Below are positions 25,461-34,342 of a stretch of 54,055 bases of DNA, piece after piece. A program made the position numbers and the translations under genes. Position 1 is the first letter of the stretch; each line of letters begins with the position of its first letter. The notes under the pieces were generated by a model. The model searched no databases, was not told the origin of the DNA, and saw only the letters and a program-made list of their open reading frames with translations. Origin of the DNA: Candidatus Thalassarchaeaceae archaeon (GTDB lineage: Archaea > Thermoplasmatota > Poseidoniia > Poseidoniales > Thalassarchaeaceae). The stretch covers positions 1 through 54,055 of the forward strand of contig JASLKH010000014.1 in NCBI GenBank assembly GCA_030747675.1. Reading direction: 5' to 3'.

Positions 25461-26746
25461 GTTTTAGCGACAATTTTCACAACAGCGTTGTCAGCTAATT
25501 CATGATCGGCTCCAATGACCCTGCCGGTTCTAGCGTCCACTGCTCGGATGAACCCATCGCCTAAGTCAGAGTGAACTGCATAAGCAAGCCCTTTGGCAAC
25601 AGTCCCTCGTTCAACAAGCAATGCATCTGGTAGGATTCGTCCATCACCATCAGTCCAATGTGTTTCATCCTGCACAGGGTATGCCACAATTCGATCAAGT
25701 CGTTCTCGCACAATTTTGGACACTAATGGTACTAAACCCGTTCCTCCTAAACGATGCAATCGCTGCCGGATTGCCTCAAGCCCTTTTTTTTGTGGCTCAG
25801 ATAGATTCAATTCACCTGTATCTGTAATAGAGAAATCAGTCGAGCCAATTGGATAATCAATTAATCCTACTTTTGCGGCCCTTCGTAAGGCCAATTCTGA
25901 ATCGGCACTTGTTGGAAGAAGAATTCCGCCCTCTGATTCAACATGCACTTGCAATGCATCCCAAGCCCCATCTTCGGCTTCATCGGCCTTATTTGCTGCT
26001 ACACAAAGCGGGAAGACTGATCTTCGCAAATGGTGTGACAATATTGTTCTCGTAGTTGTATCCCAATCCCATGGATTTGATTCACTTGCAGAACAATCGC
26101 GTTTGAAGGAATCTAAGGCGTTCATAACTTTGGATTCTGTGGAGCCAATTCCAGATAGTTGCCCGTGGATGTAAGTAACCAATCCACGCTCACCCTCTGC
26201 CTGAACTCGACGGACGCCTCGCACCCAACCTGAATCCAAGATTCCATGAATCCACATGGCCAATTCTTCAACGAGGAATGTATGTTCTTCAATAGGGTTG
26301 CAAGCCCCAGGGCCAATTGGATTTCCTTCCAAATCAGTTGCACCTGAAGCGTCTACAACTTGGATCAAAGCATCACACTGTGCTAAATCATTCAGAAATT
26401 GATTTCCTCTACCCTTTCCATCGTGTGCCCCAGGAACCAAACCTGCAACATCAACCAATGTGACTGGGACTCGGCGGACGTGTCCTACACATGCCCCAGT
26501 TCGAGGTTCGCAAAGACTACCCATTTTGGGATCGTCTTCTGTAACTGGGTCTAAACGGCCATCTGATTCTTTCTTACTGCGTAAGTCCTTGCAAGGGCAA
26601 TCCGACTGTGCAGGAAGAAAAGTTACTCCTACATTTGGATCAATAGTTGTGAAGGGATAATTCGCTATCTCAACTGCGCTTTCGGTCAAAGCCGAGAAAG
26701 TGGTAGACTTCCCCACATTGGGTTTGCCAACCAACCCGATTCGCAT
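25457..26746 (-). CDS. Archaeal YchF/Obg-like GTPase with TGS domain
   Basis: A 429-residue P-loop NTPase of the Obg/YchF group. G1 is GLVGKPNVGKST, switch and G3 are YPFTTIDPNVGVTF and TLVDVAGLVPGAH, and the G4-like specificity motif is AANKADE. A Cys-bearing insert (DCPCKDL, LCEPRTGAC) is common in archaeal members and may bind metal. A TGS-like domain ends the protein (VERGTVAKGLAYAVHSDLGD). These proteins associate with ribosomes and translation factors. ATG 26746 is chosen over GTG 26752 because GAGGAAGAG lies at the right distance. The start overlaps or closely follows the stop of the oxidase-like gene. Confidence 0.9.
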   Translation of the reverse strand: MRIGLVGKPNVGKSTTFSALTESAVEIANYPFTTIDPNVGVTFLPAQSDCPCKDLRSKKESDGRLDPVTEDDPKMGSLCEPRTGACVGHVRRVPVTLVDVAGLVPGAHDGKGRGNQFLNDLAQCDALIQVVDASGATDLEGNPIGPGACNPIEEHTFLVEELAMWIHGILDSGWVRGVRRVQAEGERGLVTYIHGQLSGIGSTESKVMNALDSFKRDCSASESNPWDWDTTTRTILSHHLRRSVFPLCVAANKADEAEDGAWDALQVHVESEGGILLPTSADSELALRRAAKVGLIDYPIGSTDFSITDTGELNLSEPQKKGLEAIRQRLHRLGGTGLVPLVSKIVRERLDRIVAYPVQDETHWTDGDGRILPDALLVERGTVAKGLAYAVHSDLGDGFIRAVDARTGRVIGADHELADNAVVKIVAKT

Positions 26747-26748
26747 GG

Positions 26749-28350
26749 TCACTCTTCCTCGTCAGCCTCTGCATCGCTGATGACATCAATCTCTGTATCA
26801 ATTCCAGCACCAGCCGCCAGAAGTTGACGGATTGTGGTTGTGCCTGGTGTAAGAGCCATGCGAGGCGCGGTGAGGCCGCTTGGTGAAGAGGTGCCGATAA
26901 TGGATCCACTGAAATGTCCTCTAATCATATTGAGCATCATGAAAATGGCACCAATGGCCACTGCATAGAAGGCAATCGAAGAAAGTGTGTTCAAATCATT
27001 TACTGCACTCATGTCAAGTAATTCCAATTCGTCATTAGCTGTAATAACTTCCGCCATTGCAGCATGTGTCATTGCAGCACTCATCGATAAGAGGAAGGCA
27101 ATTGTTGCACCACCTGCAAACATCCACATCACAGTTCGCGAAGTTTGGTTACTGTGTAGGGCACGACCTGAAGCCGCAGGGAAGCAAGTTATTGCGCCAC
27201 CCAAAGCAATCATTCCCATTGCACCCCATAGGAACAGAGATTCCAATGGTGCTTGCATGTGAGTAATATCACCTGCAGAATGAGCATCTGAGGCTGTGAA
27301 AAGGCTTCCTGCTGCACTAGCAACAAGCAAGAACATACCTAGCATTACTGATGTTGTACCTGGACTGTTACTTGCAGCGCTCCAGTTTGAGCGAGCCGTT
27401 TGGAATACATTCATTGCAGCAGCCATGAGAGGAATCAAACTGGCTGCAAAGAAAATTGTCAATACGCTTGCATCTCCACTTGAAAGGGCTCCTTCGGCTG
27501 CAGAGACTCCTATTGGACTGATTGTGACAAAAGTCAACATAACAGTAGCACCAGCCAATGCTCGACTCCAAAGAGGAACGCCCGATTCTTTAGGAACTAC
27601 ATAGTAAGCTACAGCAAGAGCGCTAGCAAGCATAGGCAATACTTCGAGGCTTTCGTGAATGGCATCATTTACACCAACAACATAGCAAACAGCGCACATT
27701 AGTAGTGGAAGAGACAAACCGAAAACTATCAACCATTGACTTGGTTGAATTTGATCGCTTGTTCGGTTACCCAGTGTGAGTAGATGATTTGCAATCACTC
27801 CCAAGATTGTCGTTACAAGGACCACGTCGCTGATTGTTCCTAAGTTATCACCAATTGAACTGTTCATATGTGCTGCTACAAATCCCATAAGGAGACCAGT
27901 TCCATACCCATATGAAGTAAGGATTGCATTAGTGTCGCTAGCCAATCCTGGTCCTGAAAGGCGACCATTGATATGTAGGCCAGCTCCAATCAGAAGCATC
28001 ATTATTCCACCTTCCGCTGCTAGAGTAGCTGCTACTGAAAGTTGAGACGCTGATGGGGAATAACCAATCCCGTCTAGACTTGCAATTGCATCTGGTTCAT
28101 GCCCTACCCACATTGAAATGAAAGTAAATGTTGCACCAATACAGGTCCAAAGCATTCCATGGAGCATCCAGGCTACTGGGCCTGAGCCGGCACGGCCTTC
28201 AAACAAATCTGCACCTGGTCCAAGGGCCTTTTCCATGAAAAAGTCAGTCATATCACGTATGAGTTCCTGGAACACGGGGACTCCGCGACTAACCAAAACC
28301 CATGATACGATAAAAACAAGCCAAAGTGTAACTAAATCTGAAATAAACAT
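26749..28350 (-). CDS. Degenerate heme-copper-oxidase subunit I-like membrane protein
   Basis: A 533-residue polytopic protein with about twelve membrane helices. Several stretches resemble cbb3-type subunit I (CcoN): a helix with His64 (WMLHGMLWTCIG), IHESLEVLPML with His232 followed by YYVVPKESGVPLWSR, and SDAHSAGDITHMQAPLESLF followed by ITCFPAASGRALHS. In true oxidases the last segment carries the heme ligands as HxH; here it reads His364-Met-Gln366. The His-His pair for CuB expected near residue 279 is missing (ISPIGV). It may have lost oxygen reduction and taken another role, or the resemblance may be only a shared fold. A strong AGGAGGTG ribosome binding site overlaps the upstream stop. 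The small membrane protein gene precedes it. Confidence 0.55.
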   Translation of the reverse strand: MFISDLVTLWLVFIVSWVLVSRGVPVFQELIRDMTDFFMEKALGPGADLFEGRAGSGPVAWMLHGMLWTCIGATFTFISMWVGHEPDAIASLDGIGYSPSASQLSVAATLAAEGGIMMLLIGAGLHINGRLSGPGLASDTNAILTSYGYGTGLLMGFVAAHMNSSIGDNLGTISDVVLVTTILGVIANHLLTLGNRTSDQIQPSQWLIVFGLSLPLLMCAVCYVVGVNDAIHESLEVLPMLASALAVAYYVVPKESGVPLWSRALAGATVMLTFVTISPIGVSAAEGALSSGDASVLTIFFAASLIPLMAAAMNVFQTARSNWSAASNSPGTTSVMLGMFLLVASAAGSLFTASDAHSAGDITHMQAPLESLFLWGAMGMIALGGAITCFPAASGRALHSNQTSRTVMWMFAGGATIAFLLSMSAAMTHAAMAEVITANDELELLDMSAVNDLNTLSSIAFYAVAIGAIFMMLNMIRGHFSGSIIGTSSPSGLTAPRMALTPGTTTIRQLLAAGAGIDTEIDVISDAEADEEE

Positions 28351-28362
28351 ACATCACACCTC

Positions 28363-28635
28363 CTAATCCTCTAGGGCCTCCCCAATCACAGTAGCAACCA
28401 TCATCCCAAAGCCAACAATGATCCCAATAAGGAATATCCAAATGCCACTATTTGCAAGTCCACTGAACAAAGTAACAACGTCTCCAAAAGCAGGTAATTC
28501 TGAATTCGGAAATAGAATACTGTGTAAAATCAGGAGAGCGAAAGAGCCTACGATACTCATGACCAAGAGCACTCGCCCCATGGTTGGTTCATCATCACCA
28601 AGTGTGACATCGGGAAGGTTTGATTCATCTATCAT
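28363..28635 (-). CDS. Small two-helix membrane protein
   Basis: A 90-residue protein with an acidic N-terminus and two hydrophobic helices (VLLVMSIVGSFALLILHSIL and WIFLIGIIVGFGMMVATVIG). No heme or metal motif is seen. Its stop TAG overlaps the AGGAGG ribosome binding site of the oxidase-like gene, 12 bases ahead of that start. The two are tightly coupled and are likely partners in one complex. I do not recognise its family. Confidence 0.72.
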   Translation of the reverse strand: MIDESNLPDVTLGDDEPTMGRVLLVMSIVGSFALLILHSILFPNSELPAFGDVVTLFSGLANSGIWIFLIGIIVGFGMMVATVIGEALED

Positions 28636-28654
28636 TTTTCATCATCACCAATAT

Positions 28655-28671
28655 GTTGCCCTTAGGGCAAC
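28655..28671. promoter_or_regulatory. Stem-loop GTTGCCC-TTA-GGGCAAC
   Basis: A perfect 7-pair stem with a 3-base loop, 20 bases upstream of the small membrane protein start on the minus strand. It could be an operator or a leader hairpin of that operon. Confidence 0.4.
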
Positions 28672-28713
28672 CCGGCCACCGGTAGAGCGCTCATAAGCGT
28701 TCGGCGAGAGAAT

Positions 28714-28732
28714 GGACCCCCAAAGGGGGTCC
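28714..28732 (-). terminator. GC-rich hairpin after the RaSEA gene
   Basis: GGACCCCC and GGGGGTCC form an 8-pair stem around AAA, ending 6 bases past the RaSEA stop codon on the minus strand. There is no T-run after it, so it may stabilise a 3' end or pause polymerase rather than act as a classical terminator. Confidence 0.45.
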
Positions 28733-28737
28733 GATGC

Positions 28738-29889
28738 TCAGGGAGACATTAGCGAATCAATTGGTCCTAACCGACGGTCCACCCCTGTTCCCAATGGAAT
28801 TGGTAATGATGAGTCAAGATTTATTTCTGTGGACCAAATAGATTCACATTCACAATTGAGTCCATCGAATTCTAACAATGACCCTGATACTGAATAGCGC
28901 TCAATTGCTGCTGCTACCTCTTTGTCGCATGTGCCACAGTTATGTGCACCACGAATTGAACCCGCAGCTGTGGGATGGATGATGAGTCGAGTGCTTGCAT
29001 CCTCTCCTTCTGGATGTATATCTTCATGCACATCTCGAATCATTTGAACCAATGACCAAAGCCATGGGGGCCGGTATTCTCGATGTCTGAAAAGTCGATC
29101 TACGATTGTCCGCTTCTGAATGTTCATCGGGTTCACACTGATTTCATCACTCTCTGGTGCTACTTCACGAATCCATTTTGCAGTGTGATAAAGGGCATCT
29201 CCTTCTGACATAAATGGTGGCTTGAATAGCAAATACGTCTTCGCTCTCAACCCATTTTCTCGAATTGTTTTGACTGCCTTCAACCAAGTTTTAGTTCTGA
29301 AACCCTTGTTACAATGGAACTTGAGTACTTCGTCATCAAATGCCTCTAGTCCAATAGCAACAGTACAACCAGGGTGCCTCTCAGCAACCCATGCAATTTT
29401 TTCTGGGTGGCAAAGGTGTGCTTGGGCTTCTACAATTAGGTGCTTACCCATTTCGTGAGTTTCTCTGAGAACTGTTTCCTGCCAATCAGCAGGATTTTCT
29501 TCATCTTCAAAGAAAGTTCCTGATGTGTATACCTTAACCATATCACAACCTTCAAAATCATTCAACTGATCTTTAGCATAAGCCCATTGGGCATGTAAGT
29601 TTAGGCTCGTCACATCATCACGTACATCGTTGAAATATCCACAAAATGTACAACCTGATTTCCACCACCATTGGCATCCACGGGTGCGTAAAATTACAGT
29701 CGCAGCAGTGCAGAAGGTACCATCTGGCATCCGTTCGGGTGTAGTGTAAACAGTGGCAGGTTCATCTGCATTCCATGATTCACGAATTCGGATAGATTCA
29801 ATTGCATTTTCTGGTGCTTTAATCAAGTGGTGGACCTTGACTGCCTTTCCTGGCAAAGCAAGAATACCGCCAGTTGTATCCTCACTCAT
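28738..29889 (-). CDS. raSEA: Archaeosine synthase radical SAM subunit RaSEA
   Basis: A 383-residue radical SAM enzyme of the archaeal TIGR01210-type family, now known as RaSEA. The cluster motif is RTRGCQWWWKSGCTFCGY, with Cys72, Cys80 and Cys83 spaced C-x7-C-x2-C as in this family. KVYTSGTFFEDEENP, AIGLEAFDDEVL and SVNPMNIQKRTIVDRLF follow. A C-terminal Cys set (HNCGTCDKEV and LNCECESIW) is also present. With ArcS it converts the lysine adduct of preQ0 at tRNA position 15 into archaeosine. ArcS and the tgt gene are not in the window. The gene stands alone between the oxidase-like operon and the paired secreted proteins. Confidence 0.85.
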   Translation of the reverse strand: MSEDTTGGILALPGKAVKVHHLIKAPENAIESIRIRESWNADEPATVYTTPERMPDGTFCTAATVILRTRGCQWWWKSGCTFCGYFNDVRDDVTSLNLHAQWAYAKDQLNDFEGCDMVKVYTSGTFFEDEENPADWQETVLRETHEMGKHLIVEAQAHLCHPEKIAWVAERHPGCTVAIGLEAFDDEVLKFHCNKGFRTKTWLKAVKTIRENGLRAKTYLLFKPPFMSEGDALYHTAKWIREVAPESDEISVNPMNIQKRTIVDRLFRHREYRPPWLWSLVQMIRDVHEDIHPEGEDASTRLIIHPTAAGSIRGAHNCGTCDKEVAAAIERYSVSGSLLEFDGLNCECESIWSTEINLDSSLPIPLGTGVDRRLGPIDSLMSP

Positions 29890-29943
29890 GCCCCTTCGGG
29901 GTAACTATTCTGTTTTGAATACGTCGTTTTTCAAAAACTGGTT

Positions 29944-30582
29944 TCATTGGACAGGGACATAACTGTCTCCAGCAACAACATTTCCTCGGTACGAGATGAA
30001 GATTTCAATTTCACACCCATCACTGCAAATGTCCACGTCATTCTCTGATAGCACTAGGAATTCATCCATTTCCCAAAGTGCGTCATCGTCACCATCTTGT
30101 GAGATAATGCAATCCCCCTCACCATCAACAAGTGCGCAATCGTATGTATTGTCACCAACGCTCAACTTCATCACTACGAACGCCCAGTTTAGATCTTGTT
30201 CAGCATAGTTCCAAGTCAACACCATTAATGTGTCATCTGTTGCCGCGCTAACACTAGCTGCTGCATCGTTTGCATCAAATGTGTTGGGTATTCCGCTCTC
30301 TGGCTGATCTGATGCTAGGCTGCTTGCCCAAACATACAGAACACCAGCCGGAATGATAAGTTGTGGGAACATAAATACTGTTACTGCTCCGACAAGAACA
30401 ATGTCGTCTTCACCTATCGCAGTATCATCTTCATGGTCACGGCCTTCTGTGGCTAATGTAACAATTCGTTCGGATTCAAGTTCCTCATCTTGCGGTGGTA
30501 CTATTGTGCTTGTATCTACAAACCCATTTAGCAAAATTGCTGTCAAAAATAAGACTAGAAGTGAATTTACCAATCCTCTCAT
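29944..30582 (-). CDS. Secreted protein, paralogue 1 of a tandem pair
   Basis: A 212-residue exported protein. An N-terminal hydrophobic segment (VNSLLVLFLTAILLNGFV) is followed by an acidic stretch, a second hydrophobic segment (VTVFMFPQLIIPAGVLYVW) and a C-terminal domain shared with the next gene. The domain runs from FDANDAAASVSAATDDTLM through GDNTYDC to VAGDSYVPV. Paired Cys in it (YDCALVDGEGDC, ICSDGC) could form disulfides. The fold and role are unknown. It lies 46 bases downstream of its paralogue on the same strand and includes one copy of a 43-base identical DNA stretch. Confidence 0.75.
   Translation of the reverse strand: MRGLVNSLLVLFLTAILLNGFVDTSTIVPPQDEELESERIVTLATEGRDHEDDTAIGEDDIVLVGAVTVFMFPQLIIPAGVLYVWASSLASDQPESGIPNTFDANDAAASVSAATDDTLMVLTWNYAEQDLNWAFVVMKLSVGDNTYDCALVDGEGDCIISQDGDDDALWEMDEFLVLSENDVDICSDGCEIEIFISYRGNVVAGDSYVPVQ
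30236..30278. repeat. 43-base identical repeat, copy 1
   Basis: Identical to 30915-30957. Both encode the ANDAAASVSAATDD part of the shared domain in the two paralogues. Flanking bases have diverged more, which points to gene conversion or strong constraint on this segment. Confidence 0.85.
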
Positions 30583-30628
30583 GGCGTGTGCAGTTCAATG
30601 AAGAACTTGAACTCACCGGCTAACGAAA

Positions 30629-31456
30629 TCATGCAACAGCAACGCTGCTGTCTCCAGCAACCGAATAACCACCAAACATGACGTAGATGTTTACTTCGCC
30701 AGCACTGTTCATAATGTCGACACCATTCTCAGAGAGAGTGATGTGCTCGTTCTGTGACCAGACACCGTCAGCGTCTTCTTCGCTGATTGTGCACTCTTCA
30801 CTTGTGTCAGTTGCGCAGTCGTAGGTGTTGTCACCAATTTCCAATTTGATACTCAGGAAAGACCAGCTGAGATCGTTCTCGGCATAGCCGAAGCTCATCT
30901 TCATTAGTGTGTCGTCTGTTGCCGCGCTAACACTAGCTGCTGCATCGTTTGCATCAATTGTGTTGCGTGTTGAATATGATGACCCTGGTGCGCCACATGG
31001 GGCCCCTGAAATCTGAGAATATGTCGCTGTTAGAGTAAATATCTCGCTTGATGTCCAATCTCCAGAACTATCTTCTGCTCCAAATACAATGCTTGTTCGC
31101 ACTACATTTGAATTAGTTAAACTTGATTCAAAATCTGCCATCAACAAAGAAATATTCGTGTGCCCTTGGGCGCTAGTAACTGGAACATCAATTGAACCAT
31201 CGAGATTTGTATCATACCCCGCATTAACTATTTGTCCATCCCAATCAGTCATTGCATGCCAGAATTCCTGTAAATACACTGCATTCGAACAATTTGTATC
31301 TGTGTAAATTAATGCATCTCCTGACATTTCAACAGATACTACTGACGCCAAATTCGAATCATCTTCGGCATCTGCAGTGCTTCCAGTGTTGAGGCAACCA
31401 GCAACTAAAATTATGCTCAATAGCAACACATAGATTGACTTTGAGGGGCTTGTCAT
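30629..31456 (-). CDS. Secreted lipoprotein, paralogue 2 of a tandem pair
   Basis: A 275-residue protein with a lipoprotein-type signal ending in LVAGC. An N-terminal beta-rich domain of about 130 residues (including LIYTDTNCSNAVYLQEFWH) is not present in paralogue 1. The C-terminal domain is shared (IDANDAAASVSAATDDTLM, GDNTYDC, LSENGVDIMNSAGEVNIYVM, VAGDSSVAV). The domain's function is unknown; the tandem arrangement suggests duplication. ATG 31456 is at the head of the signal. It is divergent from the MFS gene across 86 bases. Confidence 0.78.
   Translation of the reverse strand: MTSPSKSIYVLLLSIILVAGCLNTGSTADAEDDSNLASVVSVEMSGDALIYTDTNCSNAVYLQEFWHAMTDWDGQIVNAGYDTNLDGSIDVPVTSAQGHTNISLLMADFESSLTNSNVVRTSIVFGAEDSSGDWTSSEIFTLTATYSQISGAPCGAPGSSYSTRNTIDANDAAASVSAATDDTLMKMSFGYAENDLSWSFLSIKLEIGDNTYDCATDTSEECTISEEDADGVWSQNEHITLSENGVDIMNSAGEVNIYVMFGGYSVAGDSSVAVA
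30915..30957. repeat. 43-base identical repeat, copy 2
   Basis: Partner of 30236-30278, in direct orientation 679 bases apart. Recombination between the two would fuse the paralogues and delete the intervening part. Confidence 0.85.
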
Positions 31457-31542
31457 GGTTTAAACTAATCATTGACGGGACTTGAACTATCCGCTGTCTG
31501 GCCGGGGCATCGGTAATAGACTATCATCTGACCTCAAGGGCC

Positions 31543-33606
31543 ATGGGCGACACTGTAACAAGCAATTCAGCAGATGCGGACATTGTGGGAACAATCATTT
31601 CTGAAATGCCTGAAGATGATGAAAAGGCACTCAAGGGTTGGTATTTCTTCGACTGGGCAAACCAAGCTTATGCGCTCACTGTGATGACGGTCATTGCGCC
31701 AGCGTTGATGTCCAATTTGTATAACAAGGCCACTGGTACGCAAACCGGTGATTCATTTTATGCATTTATTCTCACAATTTCAATGGTTTTTGTTGTGCTC
31801 ACAGCACCGGCATTAGGTGTGATTGCAGATCGTATGCCTGTGAAGAAAAAATTGCTCAAATGGTATACTGTTGCGGGTGTTGGATTTACTGCATTGATGG
31901 GGGCAGCACCTTACTTTGGTTCAGATGGATACATCGTCCTTGCCGTGATGTTCACCATCGGTACAATCGGATTTACCGGTGGCAATGTTATCTATTACTC
32001 ATTCATGCCCTATCTTGGTTCAAGAGAAGAGCAGGATAAGGTGTCAACTTGGGGGTACATGTATGGATTCATGGGGGGGTCAATACTACTCATTTTACAC
32101 CTCATCATCTTGCAGGGACCCTTTGATTGGCATATTAACTTCAAACTGGCTGCCATCTTTGTGACCTCTGCACTATGGTGGTGGGGTTTTGGAGCGTTGA
32201 TGTTCAAGTGGACACCAGAGCCGGAAATCACATCAGAAATGGAGTGGGAGAGTCTCGGGAAAAGCAGTTTTACTCGATTTTTGGGGGCCGCTAAGATTGC
32301 TTATGTAGAAGTATACAAAACCGCAATGGAAATTCGAAAATTCAAGGTACTTGCATTCTTCTTGCTTGCCTATCTACTGTTCTATGATGGTGTGAATACA
32401 ATCGCCAGTATGGCCAGTGCGTTTGGAGACTCTGTATTGCGACTCGATCAAAAAATGAACATCATACTCTTGCTAACCGTCAATATTGTTGCAATTCCAA
32501 TGACATTTGTTTTCGGGAAACTGGCCGATATTAAGGGTACAAAATTTGCATTGATGTTGGCCCTCCTCATCTATTGTGGGGTTGCGGTGACCGCAGCAGG
32601 TTTTGCACCGCTCGAACTGGAAGGAGAAAATGATGCAGAACGATATGATTTCCAATTCGAATGGGATGGGGATCCTGATGGGAATAATTCTACAGATGAT
32701 GGCGTTTATGTGATGTCAACATTGTATGATATTTCTTACGAAGATTGGATAAGCAATACTTCTGAAGGGGATGCCGCCTTCCGTGATGCCTATCAAGAGC
32801 ACTTCCCTGCTCCTGATTTCAGTGTAGAAACTGCTGAAGATACTGACATGAAAACGGGTTTGCTGGTATGTTTGTTCATCTTGGCCATGTTATCCATACT
32901 TGGACTTGCTATCATGTGGTTACAAAGTAGAGACATGGGGTGGGTCGGCGTGATTGCAGCATTCCTTATTGTGACTGTTGGAATCTTTGGGGCCTCGCTT
33001 CTTGCAAAAGATAAGGATGAAGATACAAAAGAAACCAAGGCGATTTCAGAAGGGGGGGCCTTTGCACTCGTCGCTGCTTTCGATAACACAACAGATAAGG
33101 ATAGGCACGAACACCGATTTTCCATCATTTTCATCGGTGGAAATGATACAATTGCTGGTGCTTCAGAAGTTGGGGATACTCACCCATCTGTTGTAGATCG
33201 AGGTGGACCTGTTGATTGGTGGCCCACGACAATGCGTAACATGGTATGGGCACCTCTTGGAATTAGTGTGGCGATGCAATGGATTATTCTCGGATTGTTT
33301 GTCGGTTGCGCCATGGGTTCAGCCGGTGCCCAGGCACGTTCCATATTTTCACAATTAACTCCTAAATCACGGACATCAGAATTCTTCGGGTTCTTTGGAT
33401 TCCTAGGTAAATCTGCTGCAATGATTGGAACATTCCTCTATGGAATTACAAGTACTGCATTTGATAGTCGTGTTGCACTCATGACAATCACTGTGGTAAT
33501 CTTGTTGGGAACTTATCTAACCAGTCGAGTGGATCTTGAAGAAGGTATACGCGTGGCTGAGGAAGAAGATGCACGTAACCAAGGATTACTGGACGCAGAG
33601 GAGTGA
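31543..33606 (+). CDS. MFS transporter of the UMF1/Atg22-like family
   Basis: A 687-residue permease. The family signature FDWANQAYALTVMTVI opens the first helix, and ADRMPVKKKLL is the MFS loop between helices 2 and 3. Usual UMF1 transporters are near 430-500 residues. The extra length is in two polar insertions: one with EFEWDGDPDGNN-like acidic sequence around 32630-32840, and one of about 80 residues around 33000-33230. Both should face outside. An additional hydrophobic pair sits between them. Eukaryotic Atg22 relatives export amino acids from vacuoles; the substrate here is unknown. The next start lies 4 bases after the stop. Confidence 0.85.
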   Translation: MGDTVTSNSADADIVGTIISEMPEDDEKALKGWYFFDWANQAYALTVMTVIAPALMSNLYNKATGTQTGDSFYAFILTISMVFVVLTAPALGVIADRMPVKKKLLKWYTVAGVGFTALMGAAPYFGSDGYIVLAVMFTIGTIGFTGGNVIYYSFMPYLGSREEQDKVSTWGYMYGFMGGSILLILHLIILQGPFDWHINFKLAAIFVTSALWWWGFGALMFKWTPEPEITSEMEWESLGKSSFTRFLGAAKIAYVEVYKTAMEIRKFKVLAFFLLAYLLFYDGVNTIASMASAFGDSVLRLDQKMNIILLLTVNIVAIPMTFVFGKLADIKGTKFALMLALLIYCGVAVTAAGFAPLELEGENDAERYDFQFEWDGDPDGNNSTDDGVYVMSTLYDISYEDWISNTSEGDAAFRDAYQEHFPAPDFSVETAEDTDMKTGLLVCLFILAMLSILGLAIMWLQSRDMGWVGVIAAFLIVTVGIFGASLLAKDKDEDTKETKAISEGGAFALVAAFDNTTDKDRHEHRFSIIFIGGNDTIAGASEVGDTHPSVVDRGGPVDWWPTTMRNMVWAPLGISVAMQWIILGLFVGCAMGSAGAQARSIFSQLTPKSRTSEFFGFFGFLGKSAAMIGTFLYGITSTAFDSRVALMTITVVILLGTYLTSRVDLEEGIRVAEEEDARNQGLLDAEE

Positions 33607-33610
33607 TATC

Positions 33611-34342
33611 ATGGCAAAGAAACTGCGAGGATTCAATTGGATTCAGGCAGTTCTTTCAATGCTCGTTATGCCATTAGGATTCATCCTTTGGGGGTTGGCA
33701 GCAGCGCCTGGAATCTACCTTTTTTGGGAAGTTGGTTCAGCAACATCGGATTGGGTTGAATGGCAACGAGCGATGATCCTTGGCGCAACGATGGGGATTG
33801 GAGCCCTTATGTGGTGTTTAGCAGACCTTCTGATGTTGGGTACACTTGGCATGATTATGCGACCAAGGCTGGAGGATGCAAAGGCACCTACTGAAAGTTG
33901 GTTGACCATTCGATGGGCTTTCCTGTCACTATTTCATCGACTTGCTTTACCCTCTCTAAAGTGGATGGTTCCATCATTTGTAGGAACTTTCTATTTCCGA
34001 ATGATGGGTTGTAAAGTCAGCAAAGGCGCACAAATTAATTCCCCCTTCATCAATGACTGTTTCATGGTTGAAATCGGTGAACGTACAGTGATTGGTGGTG
34101 ATGCTACAATCAACGGTCATCTTTTTGAAAAAGATGGGATTCATCTTTCAAAAGTCCGAATTGGTTCCAAAGTCGTCATTGGGACAATGGCACAAATCAA
34201 TCCTGGTTGTGTAATCGGTGATGGTGCTGTTGTTGCAAGCAAGGCTGTACTTCCAAAATTCACAGAAATTCCAGCCGGTGAAGTTTGGGGAGGAATTCCT
34301 GCGAAATGCATCCGCCGAGCTGATGGATCAAAGCCTGAATAA
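33611..34342 (+). CDS. Membrane-associated hexapeptide-repeat (LbH) acyltransferase-like protein
   Basis: A 243-residue protein. Two hydrophobic segments at the N-terminal side (VLSMLVMPLGFILWGLAAAP and ILGATMGIGALMWCLADLLM) anchor it. The C-terminal half is a left-handed beta helix of hexapeptide repeats (VEIGERTVIGGDATINGH, KVRIGSKVVIGTMAQINPG) with the usual VWGGIPAKCI closing. Such domains form trimers and usually transfer acetyl or other acyl groups to sugars or small molecules. ATG 33611 is used; the frame opens earlier inside the transporter gene but without support. Coupling to the transporter suggests a shared substrate or surface polymer pathway. Confidence 0.8.
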   Translation: MAKKLRGFNWIQAVLSMLVMPLGFILWGLAAAPGIYLFWEVGSATSDWVEWQRAMILGATMGIGALMWCLADLLMLGTLGMIMRPRLEDAKAPTESWLTIRWAFLSLFHRLALPSLKWMVPSFVGTFYFRMMGCKVSKGAQINSPFINDCFMVEIGERTVIGGDATINGHLFEKDGIHLSKVRIGSKVVIGTMAQINPGCVIGDGAVVASKAVLPKFTEIPAGEVWGGIPAKCIRRADGSKPE

